DNA of 33,955 nucleotides from RI-92 sp037384645 (GTDB lineage Bacteria; Pseudomonadota; Gammaproteobacteria; UBA6429; Thiohalophilaceae), in NCBI GenBank assembly GCA_037384645.1, contig JARRNT010000059.1:1-33955 (forward strand), in the 5' to 3' direction. Of this stretch, positions 14,669 through 23,265 are shown piece by piece (position 1 is the first letter of the stretch; every line of letters begins with the position of its first letter). Made by a program: the position numbers and the translations under genes. Under the pieces are notes generated by a model. It saw nothing but the letters and a program-made list of their open reading frames with translations. It was not told the origin of the DNA and ran no database searches.

Positions 14669-15457
14669 ATGTATCATAAGCTTAGAATCCCGGAAACCTG
14701 TATTGAGCTTTGGCAGGAATGCCAGTCGCTGGTAAACGAGTTACTCAAAGACTGCGCCGCCAAAACCAGCGGCATCATCATTGAGTCCAGTTCAATATTC
14801 AATCCCGATCCGGGATCAATTTATCTGATTACAGACGGTGATATATCCGAAACTTATGACAGGCAGCTTATCGTCATCCATGAAAAGGGGGACCTGTTGA
14901 ATGCAGATGGCCTGGCCTACCCGAAACTGACCCGGTATGAAACCGATTTCTCGGCAACAGTTGACGAATACGATGGCGCAGCCTTCATCAATGGCATAAC
15001 TGCCGACAATAATAAATTTTCAACCTGGAACAAATACCTTTCCTGCCTGCTCCAGAGCTACCAGATTCTAATGAGCCATTTCAGTCAGCAGGACTCAAGT
15101 TCCCTGCCTGAATTCCGCCAATATAATAGCGGCGATATAATTATTGAAGAGGGTACCGAAGGTAATGAAGTATTCACCCTGCTGAGTGGGGCTGCCAGGG
15201 TAATGAGTGAAGGCAAGGAAGTTGGCATCATCAAAAGAGATGAAATATTCGGTGCTATTGCAGCATTAACCAATACACCGCGTAACGCCACTATTGTGGC
15301 AACAACCGATTGCGATACCCTGGTAGCAAAAAGCGAAAACTTTCAGAGCCTTCTCTTAACCCGGCCTGATATCGTGCACAAACTGGTTGAAGATATGGCC
15401 AGAACCATCGTCACCAGCAACCAGAGAATCATCGAACTGTCGAAGGAAAGCGACTAG
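14669..15457 (+). CDS. Cyclic nucleotide-binding-like protein, tandem domains, no output domain
   Basis: A 262-residue soluble protein. Residues about 150-245 are a clear cNMP-binding domain: EFRQYNSGDIIIEEG, EVFTLLSGAARVM, GIIKRDEIFGAIAAL, then TPRNATIVATTDC. The phosphate-binding Arg is kept, but the usual Glu of FGE is Ala, so the ligand may not be cAMP. The first 140 residues appear to be a degenerate copy of the same fold (DPGSIYLITDGDISETY). There is no DNA-binding, kinase or transport domain, so it probably works through a partner protein. Its GC content looks lower than its neighbours. It stands alone and converges on the thioredoxin-NHL gene. Confidence 0.82.
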   Translation: MYHKLRIPETCIELWQECQSLVNELLKDCAAKTSGIIIESSSIFNPDPGSIYLITDGDISETYDRQLIVIHEKGDLLNADGLAYPKLTRYETDFSATVDEYDGAAFINGITADNNKFSTWNKYLSCLLQSYQILMSHFSQQDSSSLPEFRQYNSGDIIIEEGTEGNEVFTLLSGAARVMSEGKEVGIIKRDEIFGAIAALTNTPRNATIVATTDCDTLVAKSENFQSLLLTRPDIVHKLVEDMARTIVTSNQRIIELSKESD

Positions 15458-15557
15458 GCAAAAACCGGCTATTCACTTCGTTTACCTGCCGGTCAGGCAA
15501 TCGTGGTTGTTCCTGATAAGCAGATCCTACCTGATCCCAGACCAGCATAATCCGGCA

Positions 15558-17051
15558 CTAAACACCCAGGCCCTTAATCGTCCAGGTTTTGACCTTACCA
15601 CTTGCCAGGTTGACTTCGGCTATTCGATTGGCATTGGTATCTGCTACTAGCAGGGTTTGTGGATTCAGTACCGCCAGTCCGCCTGGTTGCGATAACCCGG
15701 TTGCCAGGGTGCTAACCCTCTGTGACTCCAGATTCAAAACACGTATGGCATTGTTGAAGGTATCAGCAATATATAACCTGTGCCTGTACCAGGTGACGCC
15801 CTGATCATGCTGCAAAAGTGCATGGCTATCTGCGCCGTTTTTCATACCGAAGACAAAGAGCCCTTTGCCAATCAGGGTTGTCACTTCACCGCTAATCAGA
15901 TCAATCTGGCGTATGGCAGAGGCCTCGGGGTCAGCGACATATAGCTTGTTATTGTGGTAAGCCAGCGCACTGCTTTGGGCAAAGCTGGCTTCATCCAGTG
16001 ATCCGTCAGTGATACCCTCATTACCGCTGCCCGCGTAGGGTCCGATTTGCATATTATCCAGCTCGAGTCGCCAGATCTGGTGTATACCCGCCATGGCGAT
16101 ATACAGGTTATCGCCAACAATTTTGAGTCCCCAGGGTGAATTCAAACTAATCTGACGCGCCGGATATTCACCCATGCTAGCGAAACCGCGTTCGCCATTA
16201 CCTGCCACCGTGCTCACCTTGCCTTCAGGCAGTTGAATTGCCCGGATTAAGGCATTACCGGTATCTGCCACGTAAAGTATATTTCCTCTGAATGCCAGTC
16301 CCTGCGGACCATCAAACTCTGCCTGTGTCGGCGTACCATTGCGCCTGCCGCGTTTGCCATAGCCTATGACCCTGATCACCCGGCCACGATGATCAAGCAG
16401 GAGGACCCGGTTATGTCCACTGTCACTGACGGCAACATAACGCGAATTCACTGCCAGCTTGCCGGGCTGTAACAATCCATGCCTCGGCATGCTGATGGGG
16501 TTGAGCGGCAAAAGATTGTGACGTAATGTCCCGGCCTTGCGGGCTGATGCTAATGTCTGGATGACATCCTGGCGTATCGCCGCATACTTGTCTTCGCCAA
16601 CATATAAACCAACCACTTTCCCGTCCGGGCCAAGCAATACCTGTGTCGGCCATGCATACACATGGTAATCATTCCACAATACCATGTGCTTATCTGTAAT
16701 AACGGGATGATGTATATCGTAGCGTTCTATAAAGCCTTTCAGGTTATCTGTCTGCTGCGAAGCAGTAAACTTTGGCGAATTCACACCGATAATCAGTAAA
16801 CGCTTACCGAATTCATGTTCGAGCTTTTCCGTCTCCGGCAGCACATGGATACAATTAATACAACCGGGAGTAAAGAAGTCGAGGAGTACCACATGTCCGC
16901 GCAGATCATGTGACGTCAACGGTCGGGTCACATTGAGCCATGGTGCCTTGGACGGAAATACCGGTTCAGCCGCGTGTACTGACTGTATCGCCAGGATAGC
17001 CAAAAGTATCCAAAACAGATATACCCAGTTGAAGCGTAGATATCCGGGCAT
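15558..17051 (-). CDS. Periplasmic thioredoxin-like protein fused to NHL repeats
   Basis: A 497-residue protein with a signal peptide ending near VHA-27. Residues about 35-165 are a TlpA-like thioredoxin domain with the active site PGCINC (Cys64, Cys67), a cis-Pro loop AWPTQVLL and GVNSPKF. Residues about 190-497 hold NHL repeats of a beta-propeller: PQGLAFRGNILYVADTGNA, SPWGLKIVGDNLYIAM, NNKLYVADPEASAIRQ, YRHRLYIADTFNNAIRVL, PGGLAVLNPQTLLVADTN. The arrangement resembles NHLRC2-type proteins. Likely role is thiol-disulfide exchange with a partner held by the propeller. The ATG follows a GGGG-containing ribosome site. It may share a leftward transcript with transaldolase, 88 nt upstream. Confidence 0.9.
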   Translation of the reverse strand: MPGYLRFNWVYLFWILLAILAIQSVHAAEPVFPSKAPWLNVTRPLTSHDLRGHVVLLDFFTPGCINCIHVLPETEKLEHEFGKRLLIIGVNSPKFTASQQTDNLKGFIERYDIHHPVITDKHMVLWNDYHVYAWPTQVLLGPDGKVVGLYVGEDKYAAIRQDVIQTLASARKAGTLRHNLLPLNPISMPRHGLLQPGKLAVNSRYVAVSDSGHNRVLLLDHRGRVIRVIGYGKRGRRNGTPTQAEFDGPQGLAFRGNILYVADTGNALIRAIQLPEGKVSTVAGNGERGFASMGEYPARQISLNSPWGLKIVGDNLYIAMAGIHQIWRLELDNMQIGPYAGSGNEGITDGSLDEASFAQSSALAYHNNKLYVADPEASAIRQIDLISGEVTTLIGKGLFVFGMKNGADSHALLQHDQGVTWYRHRLYIADTFNNAIRVLNLESQRVSTLATGLSQPGGLAVLNPQTLLVADTNANRIAEVNLASGKVKTWTIKGLGV

Positions 17052-17086
17052 GGCACTTACCCCTGTTATTGGTGTTTGCCTGCTTT

Positions 17087-17101
17087 GACAGCGCTGCTGT
17101 C
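17087..17101. repeat. Short inverted repeat after the transaldolase gene
   Basis: GACAGC-GCT-GCTGTC is a perfect 6-bp dyad with a 3-bp spacer in the 88-bp gap between transaldolase and the thioredoxin-NHL gene. It could be a small hairpin in the shared transcript or an operator; no U-run follows. Confidence 0.35.
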
Positions 17102-17139
17102 CATTATGTCCAAATATGCCCGGTGTGCTATTTGCCTGT

Positions 17140-18105
17140 TTAGCAGTTTTTACAGACAGAATGAATGTATTCGGTCAACTTGATCGCATCCTTGTTGAAG
17201 TTACGGATTCCCTCAGCAAGTTTTTCGGTTGCCATGGGGTCTTCGTTTAGAGACCAACGGAAGTTATCCTCATCCATTTTAACACGTTTAATATCAGATT
17301 CCCTGGCAGACTCCGGGTCCAGTTTCCGACTCACAGGGCCGTCTTCTTCCTTGAGTTGCTCCATCAACTTCGGTGATATTGTCAGGTAATCGCAACCCGC
17401 GAGTTCCAGTATCTGTTCCTTGCTGCGGAAGCTGGCACCCATGACAACAGTATCAAAATCATATTTCTTGAAATAATGATAAATATCAGTCACGGATTTG
17501 ACCCCCGGATCATCGGCAGGGGTATAGTGGCTTATCTGGTTATTGGCCTTGTACCAGTCCAGGATACGTCCCACAAACGGAGAAATCAGCGTTACCCCGG
17601 CCTCGGCGCAGGCGATAGCCTGGGCAAGACTGAATAACAGGGTCAGATTACAGTGAATCCCTTCCTGTTCCAGTACCTTTGCTGCCTGGATACCTTCCCA
17701 GGTCGAGGCAACCTTGATAAGTACCCGGCTTGCATCCACACCGGCCTCGTCATAAAGCCGAATTAGTTCCCTGGCCTGCTCAATTGTCTTCTGGGTATTG
17801 AAGGAATTGCGGGAATCCACTTCGGTAGATACCCGGCCAGGGACAATTTTCAGAATTTCCACACCAAAATTCACGGCCAGTTTATTGGTAGTGTGGTGAA
17901 TCTGCTCTTCAGTCCCTGAGGCCCTGGATTTTCCGTATTCCACGGCAGACCTCAGCAATTCCTGGTATTCCGGATGTTGTGCCGCCTTCAATAGCAGGGA
18001 AGGATTAGTCGTGGCATCTGTAGGTGTATAGGCCTTAATGGCATCAATATCACCGGTATCCGCAACGATCGTGGTAAATTGTTTGAGTTGCTCCAGCTCG
18101 CTCAT
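17140..18105 (-). CDS. tal: Transaldolase, TalB type
   Basis: A 321-residue cytoplasmic enzyme that transfers a dihydroxyacetone unit between sugar phosphates. Recognisable parts are TTIVADTGDIDAIK, PTDATTNPSLLLKAA, the Schiff-base lysine Lys131 in VLIKVASTWEGI, CNLTLLFSLAQA, and ISPFVGRILDW. Starting at this ATG gives a length and N-terminus that line up with E. coli TalB (about 317 residues); upstream in-frame ATGs (18114, 18147, 18222) would add a tail not found in the family. In an autotroph it serves sugar-phosphate rearrangement alongside the Calvin cycle. The cysteine-containing tail (SVCKNC) is unusual. Confidence 0.95.
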   Translation of the reverse strand: MSELEQLKQFTTIVADTGDIDAIKAYTPTDATTNPSLLLKAAQHPEYQELLRSAVEYGKSRASGTEEQIHHTTNKLAVNFGVEILKIVPGRVSTEVDSRNSFNTQKTIEQARELIRLYDEAGVDASRVLIKVASTWEGIQAAKVLEQEGIHCNLTLLFSLAQAIACAEAGVTLISPFVGRILDWYKANNQISHYTPADDPGVKSVTDIYHYFKKYDFDTVVMGASFRSKEQILELAGCDYLTISPKLMEQLKEEDGPVSRKLDPESARESDIKRVKMDEDNFRWSLNEDPMATEKLAEGIRNFNKDAIKLTEYIHSVCKNC

Positions 18106-18178
18106 TGCAGACATATCCCTATATTCTCTGATTGCATTGTGTTTCATATCTATATAGAGCAAAGATACAGGCAATTGT

Positions 18179-18445
18179 TCAATTACAGGCTGACATAGCG
18201 AATACGCACTCATTGTGTGCACAATGCAATTTCTTACGCTTCAATCGTTTTTCAAATAGCGACATCCGGGTTTGTTCGGGTAATAAGGCAAGCGCTTCTA
18301 TGTGCATGGCGACTGAACAGGGAATACGCGTCACCCCTGCCAGGTATTCACTTATTTTAGTGGAGTGCAGGCACAAAATACGGGAGAATTGTGCTGCATT
18401 CAGTTGCCAGTTTTTCCTGTATTGATCGAGTTCAGTATTTGTCAT
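18179..18445 (-). CDS. Small helix-turn-helix protein, Cro/C1-like
   Basis: An 88-residue protein with a Cro/C1-type helix-turn-helix at about residues 12-48: NAAQFSRILCLHSTKISEYLAG followed by VTRIP, read here in two pieces as recognition and scaffold helices. The C-terminus is basic (KRLKRKK), then has three cysteines and a histidine in the last 16 residues (HCAHNECVFAMSACN), which might bind a metal. The ribosome site is weak. It is upstream of transaldolase in the same direction with a 73-nt gap, so it could regulate that gene or itself. No specific family is assigned. Confidence 0.6.
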   Translation of the reverse strand: MTNTELDQYRKNWQLNAAQFSRILCLHSTKISEYLAGVTRIPCSVAMHIEALALLPEQTRMSLFEKRLKRKKLHCAHNECVFAMSACN

Positions 18446-18609
18446 GATACGTTCTGCGCTTTTGGTTAAGACTGTCGTAGTACATCTGAAATTTTATCGG
18501 TTCTTCTGACATAAACACACTGGCGCTCTTCAATATCTCCTGTCAGCTCTCTTATCAGCAATCTGACCCCGGCATGCCGTGCAGGCGCATCAATCCGCTA
18601 AGACTCTGC

Positions 18610-19923
18610 TCAATGCAGCTTGATCTGCGGGTCAATACCGCGACGCAAAAAGTGCAGGAACGTGATCAGGATCGCCCGCGGCCAGCCATAGAGCGCTGCC
18701 TGGTGCATTTTGTACAAGGATAAATAAACAAACCTGGCGATATAGCCGGAAATCATCATATTCCCCACCAGACCTCCCATGAGGTTCCCCACGGTACTGT
18801 AATGTCCCAGCGCCACCAGCGAACCATAATCCCGATATTTATAGTTGACAGGCGTTCGCCCTTTCAGCCGGCGTAAAATCGTTCGGGTCAGTGTCGATGC
18901 CTGTTGATGTGCGGCCTGTGCCCGCGGCGGGACAGTATGACCTGCATCATCAAGTGGGCAGGCGGCACAGTCACCCAGGGCAAAAATATGCTCGTCCAGC
19001 GTCGTTTGCAGATTACGTTTGACCACCAGCTGATTCAGGTGATTGGTTTCCAGTCCGGCGATCTCCCTGAGAAAATCAGGGGCCTTGATGCCTGCCGCCC
19101 AGACTTTCATCGCGGCCGGTATGATCTTGCCCTCGGCCGTCACAATGCCAGTTTCGGTGACCTCAACGACGCGCTGGTTAACATGAACGGTGACATGCAA
19201 ACGCGCCAGTTCCTGCTCGGCCGCATGTGACAGCCGTTCAGGCAGGGCAGCCAAAATGCGTGGACCTGCTTCGATCACATGTATCCTGATATGTTTATCG
19301 GGATCAATCGTATCAAGCCCGTAATTTGCCAGCTTGCGGGTCACGTGATGGAGTTGAGCAGCGAGTTCGACCCCGGTAGCGCCTGCGCCGACAATAGCCA
19401 GATCCAGTTGCCCTTTTTCAATCGGCTTGCCCTGGGTATGGGCCTTGAGCATACAATCCAGCAACTTGCGTTGAAAAAGTTCTGCCTGGGCAGTGGTATC
19501 CAGAAACAGGCAATGCTCCTTGACGCCACTGATACCAAAGTCATTACTGAGGCTGCCGACCGCGACGACAAGCGTATCGTAACGAAACCGACGCTCCGGA
19601 ATGATCTCCATACCTTCTTCATTCACGGTAGCGGCCAGGCACACCTCTTGTCGCTCGCGATCGAGCCCCACCATCCGTCCGAGTCGATATCGAAAGTGGC
19701 ACCAGCGTGCCTGGGCCAGGTACTCTAGCTCATCTTCGGCAGAATCGAGCGTGCCTGCAGCAACTTCGTGTAGCAAGGGTTTCCAGATATGAGTACGGCT
19801 GGCATCGATCAGGATAACATCGGCAAGCTGCTTTTTACCGAGTTTTTTCCCCAAGGCAGTGGCCAGCTCGAGACCAGCGGCACCGCCACCTACGATGATA
19901 ATTTGGTGTCTAGCTTCGTCCAT
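18610..19923 (-). CDS. ndh: Type II NADH dehydrogenase
   Basis: A 437-residue FAD protein with two Rossmann sites: HQIIIVGGGAAGLELA at the N-terminus for FAD and LAIVGAGATGVELAAQL near residue 175 for NADH. It also has the FAD-contact motif IFALGDCAACP and a C-terminal amphipathic, membrane-associating region (MMISGYIARFVYLSLYKMHQA) usual for NDH-2. It passes electrons from NADH to quinone without pumping protons. The alternative is a sulfide:quinone reductase-like protein, but the characteristic SQR cysteines are not in place and the overall match is to Ndh. The gene stands alone between convergent and same-strand neighbours; no clear ribosome site precedes the ATG. Confidence 0.9.
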   Translation of the reverse strand: MDEARHQIIIVGGGAAGLELATALGKKLGKKQLADVILIDASRTHIWKPLLHEVAAGTLDSAEDELEYLAQARWCHFRYRLGRMVGLDRERQEVCLAATVNEEGMEIIPERRFRYDTLVVAVGSLSNDFGISGVKEHCLFLDTTAQAELFQRKLLDCMLKAHTQGKPIEKGQLDLAIVGAGATGVELAAQLHHVTRKLANYGLDTIDPDKHIRIHVIEAGPRILAALPERLSHAAEQELARLHVTVHVNQRVVEVTETGIVTAEGKIIPAAMKVWAAGIKAPDFLREIAGLETNHLNQLVVKRNLQTTLDEHIFALGDCAACPLDDAGHTVPPRAQAAHQQASTLTRTILRRLKGRTPVNYKYRDYGSLVALGHYSTVGNLMGGLVGNMMISGYIARFVYLSLYKMHQAALYGWPRAILITFLHFLRRGIDPQIKLH

Positions 19924-20148
19924 TAAATAAATTTCTTATCAAAAATAGTATAATTATATTCCAGCAACCTGCCATTACCCAAGGCGGATGGTCAAATCGT
20001 TTCAATTCTGTTCTACAGCACTGACACGACAATCCGGCACATTGCCAGGATGGTGCAGCAACTCACGGCCAACAATAAATTGTATTGTGTTGGTGAAATC
20101 CATAAAACCACCATCAAGCCGTAATATTGTTAATGCCGTGACGAACGA

Positions 20149-20922
20149 TCAATCCTCCGGCAAAGGAATAAACTCGATATCATCACCGGGAATTTTCGCA
20201 AACGCACCTTCCAGCCAGTCTCGCCTGGCCTGTTCAATTCGTTGCTTGCGGCTGGAAACGAAATTCCACCAGATATGCCGGGTGGGCAAACGCTCTCCAC
20301 CAATTATCGCAATTTGCGCATCTTCTATAGCCCTGATAGCCAGACCTTGCTGCGTGTTGATCACAGTCATCGTATACTGATCCAGCACTGCATCATCCAG
20401 GCCCAGCCTGCCACGGACCACATATACGCCAAGCTCTTCGACAGCGCCGGGCAATTCCAGTGACTCACCTGAGTTCAGACTGGCTTCCACATATAGTGTG
20501 TTCGCATACGTCTTTACTGGTGAATTCACACCATAAGCTGAACCTATCAGTACGCGTATTTTGCCGGGCCCGTGCGCAACACATGGGATTTCGTCAGTGT
20601 CGTAGTGATAAAATTGCGGCTCTACTTCTTCATCCTTGTCAGGCAGGGCCAGCCACAACTGGAGGCCTTCCAGCGAGTTACCATGCGCCTTGATTTCATC
20701 GCGCTGTCTTTCTGAATGAACGATACCTTTACCTGCTACCATCAGATTGATTTCACCCGGTTTGATCAGGGCCACGTTTCCCAGCGAGTCTCGATGCAGC
20801 ATTTCGCCATTAAACAGGTAGGTAACAGTAGCAAGGTTGATATGCGGATGCGGTCGCACATCTATACCCTGCCCCGGTGAAAACGTTGCCGGTGCACCAG
20901 TGCTGCTATTAAGCTTTTGCAT
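20149..20922 (-). CDS. Pirin-family protein, N-terminally short
   Basis: A 257-residue bicupin. The metal site is intact: RPHPHINLATVTYL gives two His, MLHRDSLG and GIVHSERQ supply the others. The rest of the pirin fold follows (LEGLQLWLALP, ETYANTLYV-like strand, GELEVYV-like strand), ending with the usual WWNFVSSRKQRIEQA. Normal pirins have about 35 further residues before PATFSPGQGID, forming part of the first cupin barrel; here the reading starts at MQKLNSSTGAP and the upstream gene's stop is only 30 bp away. The protein may still fold, or the gene may have lost its 5' end by deletion. Some pirins have quercetin dioxygenase activity; the role here is unknown. Confidence 0.85.
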   Translation of the reverse strand: MQKLNSSTGAPATFSPGQGIDVRPHPHINLATVTYLFNGEMLHRDSLGNVALIKPGEINLMVAGKGIVHSERQRDEIKAHGNSLEGLQLWLALPDKDEEVEPQFYHYDTDEIPCVAHGPGKIRVLIGSAYGVNSPVKTYANTLYVEASLNSGESLELPGAVEELGVYVVRGRLGLDDAVLDQYTMTVINTQQGLAIRAIEDAQIAIIGGERLPTRHIWWNFVSSRKQRIEQARRDWLEGAFAKIPGDDIEFIPLPED

Positions 20923-20952
20923 ATAGTTTCCCCCGCATCCCAGGCATATCAG

Positions 20953-21645
20953 TTAATGGAGATTATTGTTAAAGAATGTGATGGTGCGTTGCCAGGCAAG
21001 GTCAGCTGCTTGCGGATTATAGCCGAGTGGTGGCAGATTTTTAGAATCTGCTTCTTCGTTGGCAAAAGCATGTTTCGCATCATAGCGATAGAATTCGTAG
21101 CCCACATCAGCATCCTTCAATTTTCCTTCCAGGGCATCGACACCATCGATGGAAAAGAATTGATCCTGCGTTCCCCAGTGGCCCAGTAATGGCACCTTGA
21201 TCTGGGCTGGATCGACATACTCCAGCGGCGGATAGCCATACCAGGTGGCGTTGGCATCGCTTTCCGGGACAAAAACTGCGGCAAGCACAGTCAAGGCACC
21301 GCCCATGCAATAGCCGGTCACACCTGCGCGCGGGCTGCCGGTTTTTTTAAGATATTGCACCGCACCGCGGATATCCTGGCTCGCTGCGTCGGCAAAGTCG
21401 AGATCGTTCATGAGATGCTCGGCCTCATTCGCTTCCAGCGCCAGCTTGCCACGATACAGGTCGGGAACCAGGACTCGGTAGCCGGCTGCCGCATACTTGT
21501 CGGCCACGCCTTTTATCTGATCATTCAGCCCCCACCACTCCTGAATGACAACAATTCCTGGCGCATTATTACCCTGTGCCGGTTCCACCAAATAGGCTTT
21601 CGCCTCCTGACCATCCGGTCGTTGATACGTGACCATCTCTCCCAT
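20953..21645 (-). CDS. Dienelactone hydrolase-family protein
   Basis: A 230-residue alpha/beta hydrolase. The catalytic triad is visible: nucleophile Cys in GVTGYCMGG, Asp in GTQDQFF and His in AKHAF, with the conserved EWWGLN loop near residue 37. Family members open cyclic esters such as dienelactone, but in organisms without aromatic degradation the substrate is unknown. Two ATGs are adjacent; I took the second, five bases after AGGAGG. The gene precedes the pirin gene by about 30 bp on the same strand, so the two probably form a small operon. Confidence 0.9.
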   Translation of the reverse strand: MGEMVTYQRPDGQEAKAYLVEPAQGNNAPGIVVIQEWWGLNDQIKGVADKYAAAGYRVLVPDLYRGKLALEANEAEHLMNDLDFADAASQDIRGAVQYLKKTGSPRAGVTGYCMGGALTVLAAVFVPESDANATWYGYPPLEYVDPAQIKVPLLGHWGTQDQFFSIDGVDALEGKLKDADVGYEFYRYDAKHAFANEEADSKNLPPLGYNPQAADLAWQRTITFFNNNLH

Positions 21646-22087
21646 CATTACCTCCTGACTGAACTGGTTAAATTAGAATATCTGACTGCAAACTCCGGCC
21701 GATTGCTGAATTGCACAAAATTCAGGCCAGACAGGCAGGATGACTATTCTTATTATAAGATCAGGAATGATGTGATTGAGTTCCCTGCTCCGCCGGGGAT
21801 AAATTGCCGTTTAATCCTGATTCGGGTTCCAATAAAACAAACAGCCCGCGCTGTGTGGCTTGTCTTGATTGAATCATAGACTAATCGGACAACTGATTAA
21901 CCCTGAGATTTGCAAGATATTAAACCTGTCTGTTACTGCAAGACGGCTGGCAATGTCGACAGACTGTGGCCAGGGTTATGCAGGTAGACTCGCCTGGCAT
22001 GAGCATATCTTGCACAGTGATGACAGCGGGCCAGCTTCGCTCAATCACAATCTGCCCGGGACGGGCAGCCTGCCTGGCCATAATCGC
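21646..22087. other. Intergenic stretch between dienelactone hydrolase and HPP genes
   Basis: A 442-bp region with no supportable gene. The right-hand part holds a small GC hairpin, CTGCCCG-GGA-CGGGCAG at 22052-22068, just past the stop of the HPP gene; it may end that transcript although only a weak T-rich stretch follows. The left-hand part must contain the promoter of the dienelactone hydrolase gene. No known operator was recognised. Confidence 0.45.
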
Positions 22088-22636
22088 TCAGAACCAGATT
22101 TCGGGATAACGCCGGGTACTCGGTATATTGTTCACAAGCAGGGCCACGAGCAGCAGGATCAATGGACCCAGTGTCGCCGGAATCAGAACGTAAAAGAAAC
22201 CTATCTCGTGGATTTTGTGCGAGCCGATAACTGCGATTAACGCGGTTGCCCCACCCGGGGGATGCAGGGTACGGGTGGCGTGCATCACGGCAATGGCTGT
22301 CGCCACGGCGACCGCTTCCGCCGCCCAGGGAAATTGGTGCAACAATTTATAGGTCAGGACGCCAATAATGGCGGAGACAATGTGTCCCCCCACCAGATTG
22401 CGCGGCTGCGCCAGTGGGCTGCGCACGGCACCATATGCCAGAACGGCGGAAGCACCGAAAGACCCAATAATCAGCGTGAGATCCCGGCCGCTGAAGAAAT
22501 ATTCCGTCACCGCGCCGCAGGCGCCGATACCAATAAACGCACCGACCCAGGACCAGAAGATCTCGCTGTTGCTTACTCGCGGCGGGCTACCCTTGGTGGT
22601 GCCACGCATTTTATTAAAATAATCACGAAAACTCAC
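22088..22636 (-). CDS. HPP-family membrane protein
   Basis: A 182-residue membrane protein with four or five spans. It carries the family signatures SFGASAVLAYGAVRSPLAQPRN and LHPPGGATAL (HPPGGA at residues 125-130). HPP proteins of cyanobacteria and chloroplasts import nitrite. Its start overlaps the stop of the CBS-domain gene in an ATGA, so both are made together; in other bacteria HPP and two CBS domains are fused in one chain of similar total length. The nearby nsrR gene and a probable NsrR operator fit a link with nitrite or nitric oxide. Confidence 0.9.
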   Translation of the reverse strand: MSFRDYFNKMRGTTKGSPPRVSNSEIFWSWVGAFIGIGACGAVTEYFFSGRDLTLIIGSFGASAVLAYGAVRSPLAQPRNLVGGHIVSAIIGVLTYKLLHQFPWAAEAVAVATAIAVMHATRTLHPPGGATALIAVIGSHKIHEIGFFYVLIPATLGPLILLLVALLVNNIPSTRRYPEIWF

Positions 22637-23265
22637 AGCATTTCCTCCAGGTGAAAGGCCTCGATAAAGTCTTTACGTAACAACAACCCGCGCAGGCAGC
22701 CATCCTGATCGACCACCGGCATACTCCGCCCTTTGTGCTGCCGAAATGAGCGGATAATCCGGAAAAAACCGGCATGCTCATTGATTGTGATGGGGGGGAC
22801 GGTCATGGCTTCGCTCACCGGTGTCTCGTGACAGCGATGACTGAAACTGCTGACGTCATTGACCAGGCGCAGGAGCAATTCCAGGAAAGAACTCGCATCT
22901 AACCTGCGCAGAAAATCAGTTTCCGTGAGCATTCCAATGACCTTATTGTCTGAATCAACAACCGGCAGACTCTTCAGCCCCTGTTGCGCGATTGAGGCGG
23001 CCGCCTTGTCCAGCGACATGTCGGGTGTTAACGGGGTAATCCCGGTACGCATGAGCGCGCCTGCCTGGACATTGCCGAACAGACGTTGCAGGGCATGACG
23101 ATGGGCAAGATGATAGATCTGCCTGAAATCCTCAGTGCTGATATCCAGATACCCGGAAATATGTTGCATCGCGTCGAGAATATCTTCATTGGAGAGCTCA
23201 AGTTCGGGCAGATCATCACCACCCGCGTGCAGGCTATTGGAGTCGGTTTTGGAATTCTCAACCAT
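22633..23265 (-). CDS. CBS-domain protein coupled to the HPP transporter
   Basis: A 210-residue soluble protein. After about 75 residues of acidic, helical N-terminus it has a pair of CBS motifs: LMRTGITPLTPDMSLDKAAASI with LPVVDSDNKVIGMLTETDFLRRL, then AMTVPPITINEHAG with SMPVVDQDGCLRGLLLRKDFIE. CBS pairs usually bind adenosine nucleotides and gate a partner. The obvious partner is the HPP membrane protein, whose start lies inside this gene's stop codon. I placed the start at ATG rather than an upstream TTG. A predicted NsrR operator lies about 175 bp upstream. Confidence 0.88.
   Translation of the reverse strand: MVENSKTDSNSLHAGGDDLPELELSNEDILDAMQHISGYLDISTEDFRQIYHLAHRHALQRLFGNVQAGALMRTGITPLTPDMSLDKAAASIAQQGLKSLPVVDSDNKVIGMLTETDFLRRLDASSFLELLLRLVNDVSSFSHRCHETPVSEAMTVPPITINEHAGFFRIIRSFRQHKGRSMPVVDQDGCLRGLLLRKDFIEAFHLEEML

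Noticed and set aside
18610..19923. Sulfide:quinone reductase instead of NADH dehydrogenase
   Set aside because: The conserved SQR cysteines are not found in their usual context, whereas both nucleotide-binding motifs and the membrane-associating tail fit type II NADH dehydrogenase.
21690..21730. Possible sigma54 promoter (TGGCCTGAATTTTGTG on the minus strand)
   Set aside because: It lacks the invariant GC of the -12 element, and its position does not serve the nearby genes.
21869..22240. 123-residue plus-strand frame overlapping the HPP gene
   Set aside because: Its second half lies opposite the HPP coding sequence and it has no ribosome site or recognisable domain.
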